Assembly: GCA_903822495.1 (NCBI GenBank)
Contig: CAIJPD010000050.1
Span: 1-64,000 of the forward strand
DNA length: 64,000 nucleotides
Direction of reading: 5' to 3'
Source of the DNA: an uncultured Chloroflexota bacterium
GTDB taxonomy: Bacteria > Chloroflexota > Limnocylindria > Limnocylindrales > CSP1-4
Part shown: piece by piece, positions 17,123 through 25,751 of the stretch
Numbering within the stretch: the stretch's first letter is position 1
How the letters are laid out: each line of letters starts with the position of its first letter
The notes under the pieces: model-generated
Databases searched by the model: none
What the model saw: only the letters and a program-made list of their open reading frames with translations
What the model was told of the DNA's origin: nothing
Made by a program: the position numbers and the translations under genes

Positions 17123-18016
17123 TCAGCGCGCCTGGAAGCTCCGCTTCGACAGGCCGTAGAAGAAGCCCTCGATCGGGTAGTCCGGTCGCTCATCCGCCTT
17201 GGCCGCCGCGCCCAGCGTCACGAAGAGCGGCGCGAAATGCTCCACGGTGGGATGCGCGTACGGCATCCCCGGCGCCTTCTCGCGGAACGCGAAGAGCGAG
17301 TCCAGGTCGCCCCGGTTGAGCGCGTCCGTGACCCACGCGTCGAAGTCGCGCGACCACTGCGGCGCGCCCGGCCGGCCCATCATGTACTCGTGGACGTACG
17401 GCAGCCCGTGCGTCATGAAGCCGCTGCCCACGATCAGCACGCCCTCGTCGCGGAGCGGGGCCAGCCGGCGTCCCACCTCGAACAGATGCTCGGGATCCAG
17501 GTCGGGCATCGACATCTGGAGCACCGGGATGTCCGCATCCGGGTACATCGCCTTGAGCGGCACCCACGCCCCGTGGTCCAGGCCGCGGCGCTCGCGCTCC
17601 ATCACCGGCTCGGTGGCCGGCATCAGCCCCTTGATGGAGGCGGCCAGGTCGGGCGCGCCAGGGGCGTCGTACGTCATCTCGTAGTAGTGCTGCGGGAAGC
17701 CGTAGAAGTCGTAGACCAGCGGGACCGGACGGGTCGCCGAGAGCGCCATCGGAGCGGTCTGCCAGTGGGCGCTGACGATCAGGATCTGGCTGGGTCGCGG
17801 CATGGATGCGGCCCAGCCACCCAGCTCGCCCATCCAGAGCGGGTCCTCGAGGAGCGGCGGCGCGCCGTGGCCCAGGTAGATGGAGGGCATGCGCGTGGGA
17901 TCGGTCGAATCCGGTCGATCCATCGAGGCCGCCGGGCCGCCCGAGCCGGACGTGACGTTGGCCGCCCCGGGACTGTCGCCCGGAATGCCGGTCGGGGCGC
18001 GATCGGGGACGCTCAT
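17123..18016 (-). CDS. 4,5-DOPA-dioxygenase-like extradiol dioxygenase (LigB family, class III)
   Basis: The protein (297 residues from the downstream ATG) matches DODA-type extradiol dioxygenases: YLGHGAPPLL, SAHWQTAPM, LDHGAWVPLKAMYPDADIPV and VGSGFMTHGLPYVHE each carry a conserved histidine of the metal site or active centre, and the C-terminus TVEHFAPLFVTLGAA is also typical. These enzymes open catechol-type rings using a non-haem metal. The family is usually about 260-270 residues, so about 40 N-terminal residues are an extension rich in Pro, Gly and Ser. The start region is tandemly duplicated (see 18014-18033); initiation at the upstream ATG gives only five codons. The gene is convergent with pntAA and divergent from a cNMP-binding protein gene. 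Confidence 0.85.
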   Translation of the reverse strand: MSVPDRAPTGIPGDSPGAANVTSGSGGPAASMDRPDSTDPTRMPSIYLGHGAPPLLEDPLWMGELGGWAASMPRPSQILIVSAHWQTAPMALSATRPVPLVYDFYGFPQHYYEMTYDAPGAPDLAASIKGLMPATEPVMERERRGLDHGAWVPLKAMYPDADIPVLQMSMPDLDPEHLFEVGRRLAPLRDEGVLIVGSGFMTHGLPYVHEYMMGRPGAPQWSRDFDAWVTDALNRGDLDSLFAFREKAPGMPYAHPTVEHFAPLFVTLGAAAKADERPDYPIEGFFYGLSKRSFQAR

Positions 18017-18033
18017 CAATCGGGGACGCTCAT
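18014..18033 (-). repeat. tandem duplication of a start-codon region with a five-codon micro-ORF
   Basis: On the minus strand the unit ATGAGCGTCCCCGATTG is followed directly by ATGAGCGTCCCCGATCG. The first copy reads M-S-V-P-D-stop, and its TGA overlaps the ATG of the second copy, which begins the dioxygenase with the same five residues. TAGGAT at 18048-18043 lies 9 nt before the first ATG, so a leaderless message would begin near the micro-ORF. Confidence 0.6.
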
Positions 18034-18165
18034 GAGGCCGCCATCCTACCCTCAGGCCGCCATCGTCGCGCTGGGCGCGGTGACCCGGAAGAACGCGGAC
18101 CGCCTTCGCCCTATCCTCTGCCCTGAGCCTGGGCGAACCAGGCGCCGCTTCGGAGGACCCCGCCC

Positions 18166-18582
18166 GTGCACTCCCGGCTCGACCTGCTCCGCCAGGTCCC
18201 GCTCTTCGCCGGCATCGACGACGAGGGCCTGGCTGCCATCGACCAGGTGGTCGAGGAGATCCAGGTCCTGCCCGGCACGGCAATCACGCACGAGGGCCGC
18301 GTCGAGACGTACTTCTTCGTCATCGCCAGCGGTCGCGTGCGCGTGGAGCGCGGCGGACGAACCGTCAACATGCTGGGCCCCGGCGCATTCTTCGGGGAGA
18401 TCGCGCTGCTCGACGGCGGTCCCCGCACGGCGTCCGCGATCGCGGAGACGGAGACCCTCCTCCTGACCATGCAGCACCAGCGCTTCCACGAGCTGATCGC
18501 CGCCTCGCCCAGGATCCGCGGCGCAGTCCTGGAGGCCGTTGGCACGTACCTCCGCCGGCTCGACGACGGGGCCGCGACGTAG
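18166..18582 (+). CDS. stand-alone cyclic-nucleotide-binding domain protein
   Basis: The 138-residue protein consists almost entirely of one cNMP-binding beta-barrel: HEGRVETYFFVIASGRVRV in the first half, then GPGAFFGEIALLDGGPRTA, which is the phosphate-binding cassette with its Gly-Glu and Arg-Thr ligands. No DNA-binding helix-turn-helix follows, unlike Crp/Fnr proteins, so it must act through a partner. The start is a GTG at 18166. It is alone on the plus strand between two minus-strand genes. Confidence 0.85.
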   Translation: MHSRLDLLRQVPLFAGIDDEGLAAIDQVVEEIQVLPGTAITHEGRVETYFFVIASGRVRVERGGRTVNMLGPGAFFGEIALLDGGPRTASAIAETETLLLTMQHQRFHELIAASPRIRGAVLEAVGTYLRRLDDGAAT

Positions 18583-18624
18583 CTCCTGGCCCGGCCCGCC
18601 GTGCGCCGGGTCGCCGCTGACCCG

Positions 18625-18661
18625 CGGTTCGCCGGGATGCTTGACCGCTCGCGGCGAATCG
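18625..18661. terminator. hairpin between convergent genes
   Basis: CGGTTCGCCG (18625-18634) pairs with CGGCGAATCG (18652-18661) with one G-T wobble. It sits in the gap between the convergent cNMP-binding and DUF4153-like genes, and its loop holds one copy of the ATGCTTGA octamer. Confidence 0.4.
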
Positions 18662-18665
18662 CCAG

Positions 18666-20219
18666 CTAGGACGCCGGCAGGCCCCGCAGCGCGTCGCGCG
18701 CCCGCTCGCGGTCCAGGTTCCAGCCCGGCCAGGCCCCCGGAGACTGGTCCGCCTCGAGCGCGAACCGCTGCTCACGGAGCGATAGCAGGAGCCTCGCCCG
18801 GTCGGCCGGTGCGAGAAGCGGCAGGGCGTCCACAAGTACCGGGACCGCGCCGTCGCCCAGGGTCGAGACGTAGTCGATGTCCAGGCCGGCCTTGCCACCC
18901 GCCGGCACCAGCGACGGGTCGAGGGCCCGGGCCACGTTCTGCCCGGCGATGAACGACTGCGGGCCAAGCGCCGTGACCAGGAGGGCCACCGCGATCGCGG
19001 CCCCGGCAACCCCGTGGAGCAGCCAGCCGGCCTCGCGCCGAATGACCAGAACCAGGGCGATCAACAGGCAGATCCCTAGCCAGCCGATCGTGGCCGCCAC
19101 GTAGAAGCGCAGCTCGGACCAGCCGTAGGCCTGCTGGTAGAGCCCCAGCCGGACCGCGGCCGAGGCGAGGATCACGCCCGTCAGCACCACCAGCCCCACC
19201 GCCACGGGCAGGAACTCCTTCGCCCGCCCCGCCAGCGCGTGCCCGGCGAGCAGCAGGAGGCCGGCACCCGCGACCACCGCGACAAGTTGGAAGAAGCCGG
19301 CCCGGGCGTACTCGCTGTAGGTCAGCCCGGCCCGCGTCATCGTCGCGAAGCCGCCGAAGAGATACGCCACCTGCACGACCACGAATGCGGCAAACAGGAC
19401 CTCGACGGCCACGAGGACGGTCAGGGCCTCAGTCGAGGCCGCACCCGGCAGTCGCACCTGGACTGGGACGGGAGCCGGAGCGGCCCAGCCGGCAGGCACG
19501 ACCTGTGGCGCCTCGGCGGGCGGTGGAACCAGGGCCCGGACCAGCGACGTGAACACCGACGGGAAGGCGCCGGCCGCCACCGCCAGCCCGCCCGCGGTCG
19601 GCCACGCCACGATGGCGACGACGATGCCCCGGCGAACCAGCTCGTCCACGTTGATCCCGAGCGAGAGGAGCCCATCGATGATGCCGGCGAAGGCCGCGTC
19701 CGCCGAGCCCAGCAGGCCGGCGAAGATGGCCAGCACCGGCACGGCGATCAGGAGCCCTCGGACCACGGGCAGCGCCCGCCGCCAGGACGCCGCCCCCGAC
19801 GCATCGGACGGCTGCCGGGCCGCACGATCCAGCACCACGGCCGCGCCCAACCCGATCATGACCCCCGCCTCCGCCCCCAGGGCCATGACCACCGCCGCGC
19901 TCCGGCGCGTCAGCCCTCCGACCGAGACGGCGAGCGCCCAGGCGACCAGCCCGGCCGCCGCCAGCGCCGAGTCCGCGAGGACCACGGGCGCATCGGCCCG
20001 GATCGCCACCCCAACCGCCGCGAGCATCGCCACGACCGGAATCCACCAGTCCAGCCGGTCAATGGGCCGTCCTGACCCGACGAGCCAGACCGCGATCAGC
20101 CCGCCGGCGACGCCCAGCGGGACGTTGATCCCCATGCCGGTTCGGTCGAAGAGGAGATCGCCGACAACGCCGGCGACGAGCGCGATGGCCGCGATGCGGC
20201 GCGCCTTGCGTGGATCCAC
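18666..20219 (-). CDS. polytopic membrane protein, DUF4153/DUF4173-like
   Basis: The 517-residue protein has about 12-13 hydrophobic helices and a soluble C-terminal tail of roughly 90 residues. The segment RAGLTYSEYARAGFFQL in the second half is the hallmark I associate with DUF4173/DUF4153 membrane proteins. The GTG at 20219 is chosen because GGAGG lies 5 nt upstream. It is the last gene after a coupled three-gene run (21971 to 20294) with a 74-bp gap, so it may have its own promoter. Biochemical role unknown. Confidence 0.75.
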   Translation of the reverse strand: MDPRKARRIAAIALVAGVVGDLLFDRTGMGINVPLGVAGGLIAVWLVGSGRPIDRLDWWIPVVAMLAAVGVAIRADAPVVLADSALAAAGLVAWALAVSVGGLTRRSAAVVMALGAEAGVMIGLGAAVVLDRAARQPSDASGAASWRRALPVVRGLLIAVPVLAIFAGLLGSADAAFAGIIDGLLSLGINVDELVRRGIVVAIVAWPTAGGLAVAAGAFPSVFTSLVRALVPPPAEAPQVVPAGWAAPAPVPVQVRLPGAASTEALTVLVAVEVLFAAFVVVQVAYLFGGFATMTRAGLTYSEYARAGFFQLVAVVAGAGLLLLAGHALAGRAKEFLPVAVGLVVLTGVILASAAVRLGLYQQAYGWSELRFYVAATIGWLGICLLIALVLVIRREAGWLLHGVAGAAIAVALLVTALGPQSFIAGQNVARALDPSLVPAGGKAGLDIDYVSTLGDGAVPVLVDALPLLAPADRARLLLSLREQRFALEADQSPGAWPGWNLDRERARDALRGLPAS

Positions 20220-20293
20220 GGCGTCCTCCGGGTGCTGGCGTTTGGGGGCGCTGACGGGACGGTTCGGACGGTTCGCGTGTGGCGCGATCGACG

Positions 20294-20857
20294 TCAGGCG
20301 CGCGTGATTGGCTTGTCCATGCGCACCAGCTCCAGCTCGATGCCGTCGGGCATCGCGTTGAGGACCCGCTCCACCTCGTGGTAGCCGTAGCGGGCGTAGA
20401 GCTGGTAGCCGGGGAGCGTCGCCATGAGCGACAGGCTCGTGAAGCCCTCGGCCCGGGCGGCCGCCTCGCACGCATCCAGGATCCGGGTGCCCAGCCCCCG
20501 CCGCGTCCAGTCCGAGCGGACGAACATCGCGCGGACACGGGCGGCCTCCGTGGCCGGGTCCAGGAGCCGGGCCTTGCCCTCCTGGTCGGCTGCCCCGCTG
20601 AAGAGCTTGTCGCGTCGGCTCCAGCCGCCGCACGCCACCACCTCGCCGCCGGCATCCACGACGAAGTACGTCCGGTCCGCGACCAGGAGGTGATCGAGGT
20701 GGGCGATGTGGACGACGGCCGACGCGGTCTGGCGGGCGTCGTAGAACGCGGGGAAGAGCTCGCGGGTCGAAGCCTTCATCAGGGCGTCGATCGTCTCCCC
20801 GTCGGCCTCGGTGGCCAGGCGGAGGACGGGGATGGGGCGCTCCAAATCCGGCATCAT
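20294..20857 (-). CDS. GNAT-family N-acetyltransferase
   Basis: A 187-residue protein with the GNAT acetyl-CoA-binding loop RRGLGTRILDACEAAARAEG and the downstream YARYGYHEVER segment. The first half contains FVVDAGGEVVACGGW, the usual beta-strand pair of the fold. Substrate cannot be predicted. The ATG at 20857 overlaps the stop of the upstream gene (TGATG), so translation is coupled. Confidence 0.88.
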   Translation of the reverse strand: MMPDLERPIPVLRLATEADGETIDALMKASTRELFPAFYDARQTASAVVHIAHLDHLLVADRTYFVVDAGGEVVACGGWSRRDKLFSGAADQEGKARLLDPATEAARVRAMFVRSDWTRRGLGTRILDACEAAARAEGFTSLSLMATLPGYQLYARYGYHEVERVLNAMPDGIELELVRMDKPITRA

Positions 20858-21306
20858 CAGCGGGCCTGGCGCTCCCGGAGCTGGATGACCGCCTTCTCGA
20901 CGCGCGCCGTGCGCGTCTCGGCCTTCCTGGCCGATTCGATCCAGAGCGTGAACGCACGCCGGTTGGTGTACGACAGGCCGTCGAAGAACGCCTGTGCCTC
21001 CGGCTCCCCTGCCAGCGCGGCTGCCAGGTCGTCAGGCACCTCCACGGCCCGCGGCTCGTCATCCGCGACCAGCTCCACCTCGATCTCCTCGCCGCCGCGC
21101 AGGCCGGTGGCTTCCCGGTGCTCCGCGTTGAACGGCATCAGGATCAGCCCCGCATACGGCGCCGCGGAGGTGCGGTAGGTGTAGCCATTGACGGTCGCCC
21201 GCACCTTGACGCGCCGGCCGCGGCCGAAGCTGGCCAGCACCTCGTCGGGCACGGGGACGCCGGTGTTGTTCGGGCCGGACTGCATGAGGGTGGTGCGGTA
21301 GTTCAT
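20857..21306 (-). CDS. DUF1905 plus YdeI-like protein
   Basis: The 149-residue protein has an N-terminal beta-barrel-like domain of the DUF1905 type (GVPVPDEVLASFGRGRRVKV, YTYRTSAAPYAGLILMPFN) and a C-terminal helical YdeI/OmpD-associated segment (FFDGLSYTNRRAFTLWIESA, then KAETRTARVEKAV). Such proteins are common but poorly understood. The gene overlaps both neighbours by 4 or 1 nt. A second YdeI-like protein is encoded at 25155. Confidence 0.8.
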   Translation of the reverse strand: MNYRTTLMQSGPNNTGVPVPDEVLASFGRGRRVKVRATVNGYTYRTSAAPYAGLILMPFNAEHREATGLRGGEEIEVELVADDEPRAVEVPDDLAAALAGEPEAQAFFDGLSYTNRRAFTLWIESARKAETRTARVEKAVIQLRERQAR

Positions 21307-21971
21307 GCCCTGGCCCGCGCCTGGGTGGCTGCGTCGGCTTCGGCCTCGCGCGCCTTGGCCAGGACCTGGGCAAAGACGTCCGAGCCCTGGGCGCCGGAGA
21401 CGCCGAATCGCCGGTCGAAGACGAAGAACGGCACGCCCGTGCAGCCGAGCATGGCGGCCTCGCGGATCTCGGCGTTGACGTCGTCGGCGAACAGGCTGCC
21501 GGCGAGCGCCGCGCGCGTCTCCTCCTCCGGGACACCGATCTCGGCGATCAGGCGAGCCAGCGTGTCGACGTCTTCCAGCAGCTCGCCCTCGACCAGCTGC
21601 GCGCGGAGCAGGCGCTCGTGTGCCTCGGAGCCCAGGCCGTGGCGGCGCGCCAGGTGCATGACCCGGTGGGCATCGAACGTGTTGATGACCCGGTACGTCT
21701 CGAAGTGGTAGTCCAGCCCTTCGGCCGCCGCCAGCGAGACGAGGCGCTGGTTCATCTGGTGGACCTGCGCGATGCTCGTTCCCATCTTGCGGGCCAGGTA
21801 CTCGTCGTGGTGCTGCGGGTCGCCCTTGGGTTGTGCCGGGTTGAGCTGATAGCTCCGCCAGGTCACCTCCACGTCCGCGGCGCCCTCGAACTGGGAGAGG
21901 GCCCGCTCAAACCGGCGCTTGCCGATGTAGCACCACGGGCAGACGATGTCGGACCAGATCTCGACTTGCAT
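21303..21971 (-). CDS. FrnE-like DsbA-family oxidoreductase
   Basis: The 222-residue protein starts with MQVEIWSDIVCPWCYIGKRR, the signature of FrnE-like DsbA oxidoreductases with a CPWC redox pair, and continues with the family blocks SYQLNPAQPKGDPQ and GCTGVPFFVFDRRFGVSGAQ (cis-proline region). It has no export signal, so a cytoplasmic disulfide or isomerase role is likely. The ATG at 21971 is chosen over an upstream GTG because the family begins at this methionine. It heads a coupled run of three genes. Confidence 0.88.
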   Translation of the reverse strand: MQVEIWSDIVCPWCYIGKRRFERALSQFEGAADVEVTWRSYQLNPAQPKGDPQHHDEYLARKMGTSIAQVHQMNQRLVSLAAAEGLDYHFETYRVINTFDAHRVMHLARRHGLGSEAHERLLRAQLVEGELLEDVDTLARLIAEIGVPEEETRAALAGSLFADDVNAEIREAAMLGCTGVPFFVFDRRFGVSGAQGSDVFAQVLAKAREAEADAATQARARA

Positions 21972-22035
21972 GCGCGCATTGTCGCCCACGCCGCCGGGGC
22001 CGACAAACGGTCACGGGTCGCCCCATCATGGCGGG

Positions 22036-22971
22036 ATGCGGGACGCGAGATCGCGGGCGGGGGCGTGGCTGGGCGGGGTGCCAGCCCCGGTGCTGGTGCT
22101 GGCCGGGATCGTCTCCGTGCAGTTCGGCGGGGCCGTTGCGGCGGCGATCGTTCGCCAGCTGGGTGCGCTCGTCACGGTGGCGATGCGGCTCGACGTGGCG
22201 GCGCTGGTCCTCGTGCTCCTGGCGCGTCCGTCGCTACGCAACCGCTCAAGCAAGGCCTGGGCCGCGGCCGTGCTGCTGGGGCTCAGCCTGGCGGTCATGA
22301 ACCTGAGCTTCTACAGCGCCGTCGCCCGGCTCCCCATCGGCGTCGTGGTGACAATCGAGTTCCTGGGGCCGCTGGGCCTGGCGGCAGTCATCTCGCGCCG
22401 GCCGCGCGACTTCTGCGCGGTCGCGCTCGCCCTCTTCGGCGTGGTGGCCGTCTCCGGGGTGGTCGGCACGGACTGGGCTTCGCTCGACGGGCTGGGCCTG
22501 CTCCTCGCGGCGATCGCCGGCGCGTGTTGGGCGGGATACATCATGGCCACGCGGTCGGTGGGCCGGCTCTGGCGCCAGCTGGACGGGCTGGCGGTGGCGA
22601 TGGTCATCGCCGCCGGCCTCATCACGCCGTTCGCGGCGGTGGCCGCGCTGGGGACGCCCATCAGCGCGGGGCAGGCACTGGCCGGCGCGGCCGTGGCGAT
22701 CCTCTCGTCGGTGGTGCCCTACTCCCTGGAGCTGCTGGCGCTGCGCCGGATCGACACGCGGGTCTTCGGCATCCTGCTCAGCCTGGACCCGGCGGTCGCG
22801 GCCATCGCCGGGCTCCTCATCCTGGGCGAGACGCTTGGCGTGCTGGAGCTGGGTGGGATGGCGCTGGTCATCGCGGCGAGCGTGCTGGTGATGGTCTCGG
22901 CACGACCGGCGGCCGCGACCCCAGAGGACGCGGCGGCGGACCAGCTGGCCGAGATCGCGGAGCTGGGCTGA
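22036..22971 (+). CDS. EamA/DMT-superfamily transporter (RhtA-like)
   Basis: The 311-residue protein has ten hydrophobic segments in two EamA repeats. The segment VVVTIEFLGPLGLAAVISRR in the first half and SSVVPYSLELLALRRIDTRVFGILLSLDP in the second are those of RhtA-like amino-acid or metabolite exporters. It is divergent from the FrnE-like gene, 64 bp apart, and is followed after 16 bp by a HAD phosphatase gene. The ATG at 22036 is preferred because upstream candidates add only non-hydrophobic residues. Confidence 0.88.
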   Translation: MRDARSRAGAWLGGVPAPVLVLAGIVSVQFGGAVAAAIVRQLGALVTVAMRLDVAALVLVLLARPSLRNRSSKAWAAAVLLGLSLAVMNLSFYSAVARLPIGVVVTIEFLGPLGLAAVISRRPRDFCAVALALFGVVAVSGVVGTDWASLDGLGLLLAAIAGACWAGYIMATRSVGRLWRQLDGLAVAMVIAAGLITPFAAVAALGTPISAGQALAGAAVAILSSVVPYSLELLALRRIDTRVFGILLSLDPAVAAIAGLLILGETLGVLELGGMALVIAASVLVMVSARPAAATPEDAAADQLAEIAELG

Positions 22972-22987
22972 GCGTCATACTCGACGC

Positions 22988-23683
22988 ATGCCCGGCTCGA
23001 TCGTCGCCACGGACCTGGACGGCACGCTCACGCGCGCCGAGACATGGCGCGGCCTCCTCGCCTGGCTGCGCGTGCACCGACCGTCCGGCGCGGTCCGCCG
23101 GTTCGCCTGGGTCCGCCTCCCGCTGGTGATCGCATACCGCCTTGGCCTGTACCAGAAGGAGGCGTTCCGGGCCCGGTGGGTTCGCGACCTGGCGGGTCTC
23201 CTCCGCGGACTGGACGAAGCCGATCTCGCGGTGGCCGGCGAGTGGGTCGTGGAGCATCACCTGTGGCCCGCCCGGCGGACGGCCGTGCTTGACCGGGTGG
23301 CCGGCGCGTTGACCGAGGCGCGCCTTGCCGATCCCGGCGCGCAGCTGGTCCTGACCACCGCCACCTACCAGCCCGTCGCCGACGCCTTCGCGCGGCGTAT
23401 CGGAGCGGACCTCGCGCTGGCGACACCCCTGGAGCTGCACCAGGGCATTGCGACCGGCCGGGTTGGGAGCGCCGTGGCCAGCGGCGAGCAGAAGGCGGCG
23501 GGCCTCCGGGCGCACGCCGCGGGAGCGTTGATCGTGGCCGCGTTCGGTGATACCGCCGAGGACATCCCGTTCCTCCGGCTCGCCGCGCGGGCAGTGGCCG
23601 TTTCCCCGGACGCGGGGCTCCGCGCGGCCGCGGCTGAACGGGGCTGGGAGATCGTGGATGACGAGGGCGGCTCCACGACCTGA
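22988..23683 (+). CDS. HAD-superfamily IB phosphatase
   Basis: A 231-residue protein with HAD motif I (VATDLDGTLT), motif II (LVLTTATYQPV), a conserved lysine (EQKAAGL) and motif IV (AAFGDTAEDIPFL). The order and spacing fit subfamily IB, which includes phosphoserine phosphatase-like enzymes. CATACT followed by a 6-nt spacer precedes the ATG, a weak leaderless -10 match. It is convergent with the flippase gene with a 15-bp gap. Confidence 0.87.
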   Translation: MPGSIVATDLDGTLTRAETWRGLLAWLRVHRPSGAVRRFAWVRLPLVIAYRLGLYQKEAFRARWVRDLAGLLRGLDEADLAVAGEWVVEHHLWPARRTAVLDRVAGALTEARLADPGAQLVLTTATYQPVADAFARRIGADLALATPLELHQGIATGRVGSAVASGEQKAAGLRAHAAGALIVAAFGDTAEDIPFLRLAARAVAVSPDAGLRAAAAERGWEIVDDEGGSTT

Positions 23684-23698
23684 CCCCAGGGCGCCGGG

Positions 23699-25162
23699 CT
23701 AGTCCTGACCGCCGGGGGTGCCGGACGCCGGGACGCCGGACGCGGACGTTGTGTCGTCTCCCGACTCGATGCGGGCCAGCAGACGCCGGAGGTTGACCAG
23801 GTACGGCACGGCGCTGCACGCAACGTAGGCCAGCACGGTCCCCCAGATGATCCCGGCCAGCCCGAAGGCGAGCCCCATGGCGAGCGAGGCGGCCACGCTC
23901 ACCACCGCCATGACGACCGCGACCACGGCCTGGAACCGGATCATGGACGCGGCGTTGAGCGGCATCGAGACGCCGTTCATGACCGTCACCACCACCGACC
24001 AGGCGGCCATCCCCGCGACCATGGCGATGTCCGGGTCGAAGATCGGGCCCACCCAGGCGTGGACGATGGGCCGGTTGAGGACCAGGAGCACGAGCGAGCC
24101 AGCCGCCACCAGCCCACCGGCCACGGCGGTCGAGCGCACCAGCGTGGCCCGCACCCAGGCCGCGTCGCCGCGGGCCATCGCCTCGCCATAGGCCGGCCAG
24201 AGCGCGTTGAGGATCAGGCTCATCGCCTGCGGCGCCAGGAAGAAGAGGCGGAGCATCACCTGGTACTGGGCCGCCGCCTCCGGCCCCAGGATCCGGGCCG
24301 CGATGAACACGTCGGAGTTGTATGCCACGCCAAGTGCGAGCTGCGTGATCGAGAACAGCAGGCCCAGCCGAAGCAGGTCGCGGGCCACGCTCCGCTGGAA
24401 ACGCGACCGCGCGGGCCGCAGCTCCGGGTGCGTCCGGACGAAGAGCACGATCCCGTTGAGGAGCGTGGCCGCTGCGGGCCCGCCGACGAGCGCAAGGACC
24501 AGCCATGGCAGGCTGGCCTGCGCGGCGATGGCGACGACCAGCGCGCCGAGGGTGATGACGCTCCCGGCGGCGGCCCAGGCGTTGGTCGCGAATCCCTCCT
24601 GGAACCCGTACTGGATCCGGACCACCAGGGCCAGCGGCAGGTTGATCGCCAGGCAGGCGACGAACACCGCGACTGCGGGCCCGGCTTCCGCCACCGCCAC
24701 GGGGCTGGACACGTTGAAGAGCGCGGCCCACGGGACCGCTCCATAGGCCGCGGCGATCACGGCCAGCATCAGCAGGGCGATTCCGGCAAGCACGTACGAG
24801 GCGCTCGACACGGCGACGGCCGCGGCGGCCCGGTCGTCGCGACCCTTGGCGGCCGCGATGGCGTTGAGCACGCCGTATCCGAGACCCAGGTCGGCGAAGG
24901 TCAGGAGCGCGGTGATCGAGCTGATGGTGACCCACAGGCCGTAGCGCTCGGCGCCCAGGTAGCCGATGGTCAGCGGGATGGAGATCAGCGAGACAGCCAC
25001 GCCCAGCACTCGGGCGACCACCACGGCGAGCGTGGTCCAGGCGGCGCGCCGGTAGCGCTCGGCCGAGCGGCCCTCCGCGGTGGACTCGTCGAAGGGACGG
25101 ACGCGCAGGTACCGGAGGGTTCGGCGGACCCTGCCGGCGATCCCGGGCGCAGCGCTAGCCAC
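23699..25162 (-). CDS. polysaccharide/oligosaccharide flippase (Wzx/MATE-like)
   Basis: The 487-residue protein has 12 or more membrane segments and the N-terminal features of O-antigen or teichoic-type flippases: ISIPLTIGYLGAERYGLWVT and FADLGLGYGVLNAIA. Such transporters move lipid-linked oligosaccharides across the inner membrane. The GTG at 25162 has GGAG a few nt upstream and overlaps the stop of the upstream YdeI-like gene by 8 bp. No glycosyltransferase genes are adjacent. Confidence 0.85.
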   Translation of the reverse strand: MASAAPGIAGRVRRTLRYLRVRPFDESTAEGRSAERYRRAAWTTLAVVVARVLGVAVSLISIPLTIGYLGAERYGLWVTISSITALLTFADLGLGYGVLNAIAAAKGRDDRAAAAVAVSSASYVLAGIALLMLAVIAAAYGAVPWAALFNVSSPVAVAEAGPAVAVFVACLAINLPLALVVRIQYGFQEGFATNAWAAAGSVITLGALVVAIAAQASLPWLVLALVGGPAAATLLNGIVLFVRTHPELRPARSRFQRSVARDLLRLGLLFSITQLALGVAYNSDVFIAARILGPEAAAQYQVMLRLFFLAPQAMSLILNALWPAYGEAMARGDAAWVRATLVRSTAVAGGLVAAGSLVLLVLNRPIVHAWVGPIFDPDIAMVAGMAAWSVVVTVMNGVSMPLNAASMIRFQAVVAVVMAVVSVAASLAMGLAFGLAGIIWGTVLAYVACSAVPYLVNLRRLLARIESGDDTTSASGVPASGTPGGQD

Positions 25163-25751
25163 GCGGCTCCGGGGGAACCCACTGGTTGGCACGCTCGTTC
25201 CGGGCCGCAAGCGAGGCCGTCTCCTCGATCCGCGCGGCCCGCGTCTCGGAGCTGCGCGCCTGCTCGATCCACTGGAGGATCGCGCGCCGGACGCCACGCG
25301 GGAACGCGTCCCAGCGCGCCTGCGATCCCGGATATCGCGCAAAGGCGGCGTGCAGGTCGGGAGGCTCCTCGGCCGCCTCGCTGCCATCGATGCGCGTCCA
25401 CGAGCCGTCGGCCTTTGCCCGATCCACGACGGCCTGGCCCGCCGGAGCCATGAGCCCGGCCTCAGCCAGCGCCTCGATCCGAGCCTTGTTGGTGGTGGCC
25501 CAGCCGCTGCCCGCCTTGCGGGGCGCGAAGTAGAGGCGCGTCCGGGCGTCGTCCACGGCGCCCGGCCGGCTGTCCACCCAGCCGAAGCACAGACCCTCCT
25601 CGACGAGGTCGTCGTACGTTGGGTCGCCGGGCTCCATCGCGGCCTTCCGCCGGTAGACCACCCATGCGCCGGGCTGCGCAGCATGGTGCGCCTCCAGCCA
25701 GGCGCGCCAGGCGTCCCGGCTTCTGACCTCCACCTGGATCCGGTCCCGCAT
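25155..25751 (-). CDS. YdeI/OmpD-associated family protein
   Basis: The 198-residue protein resembles the YdeI family: SRDAWRAWLEAHHAAQPGAW near the N-terminus, DLVEEGLCFGWVDSRPGAVD in the middle, and a C-terminal AILQWIEQARSSETRAARIEE segment shared with the smaller protein at 20857. The ATG at 25751 overlaps the stop of the upstream gene (TGATG). Confidence 0.82.
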   Translation of the reverse strand: MRDRIQVEVRSRDAWRAWLEAHHAAQPGAWVVYRRKAAMEPGDPTYDDLVEEGLCFGWVDSRPGAVDDARTRLYFAPRKAGSGWATTNKARIEALAEAGLMAPAGQAVVDRAKADGSWTRIDGSEAAEEPPDLHAAFARYPGSQARWDAFPRGVRRAILQWIEQARSSETRAARIEETASLAARNERANQWVPPEPRG

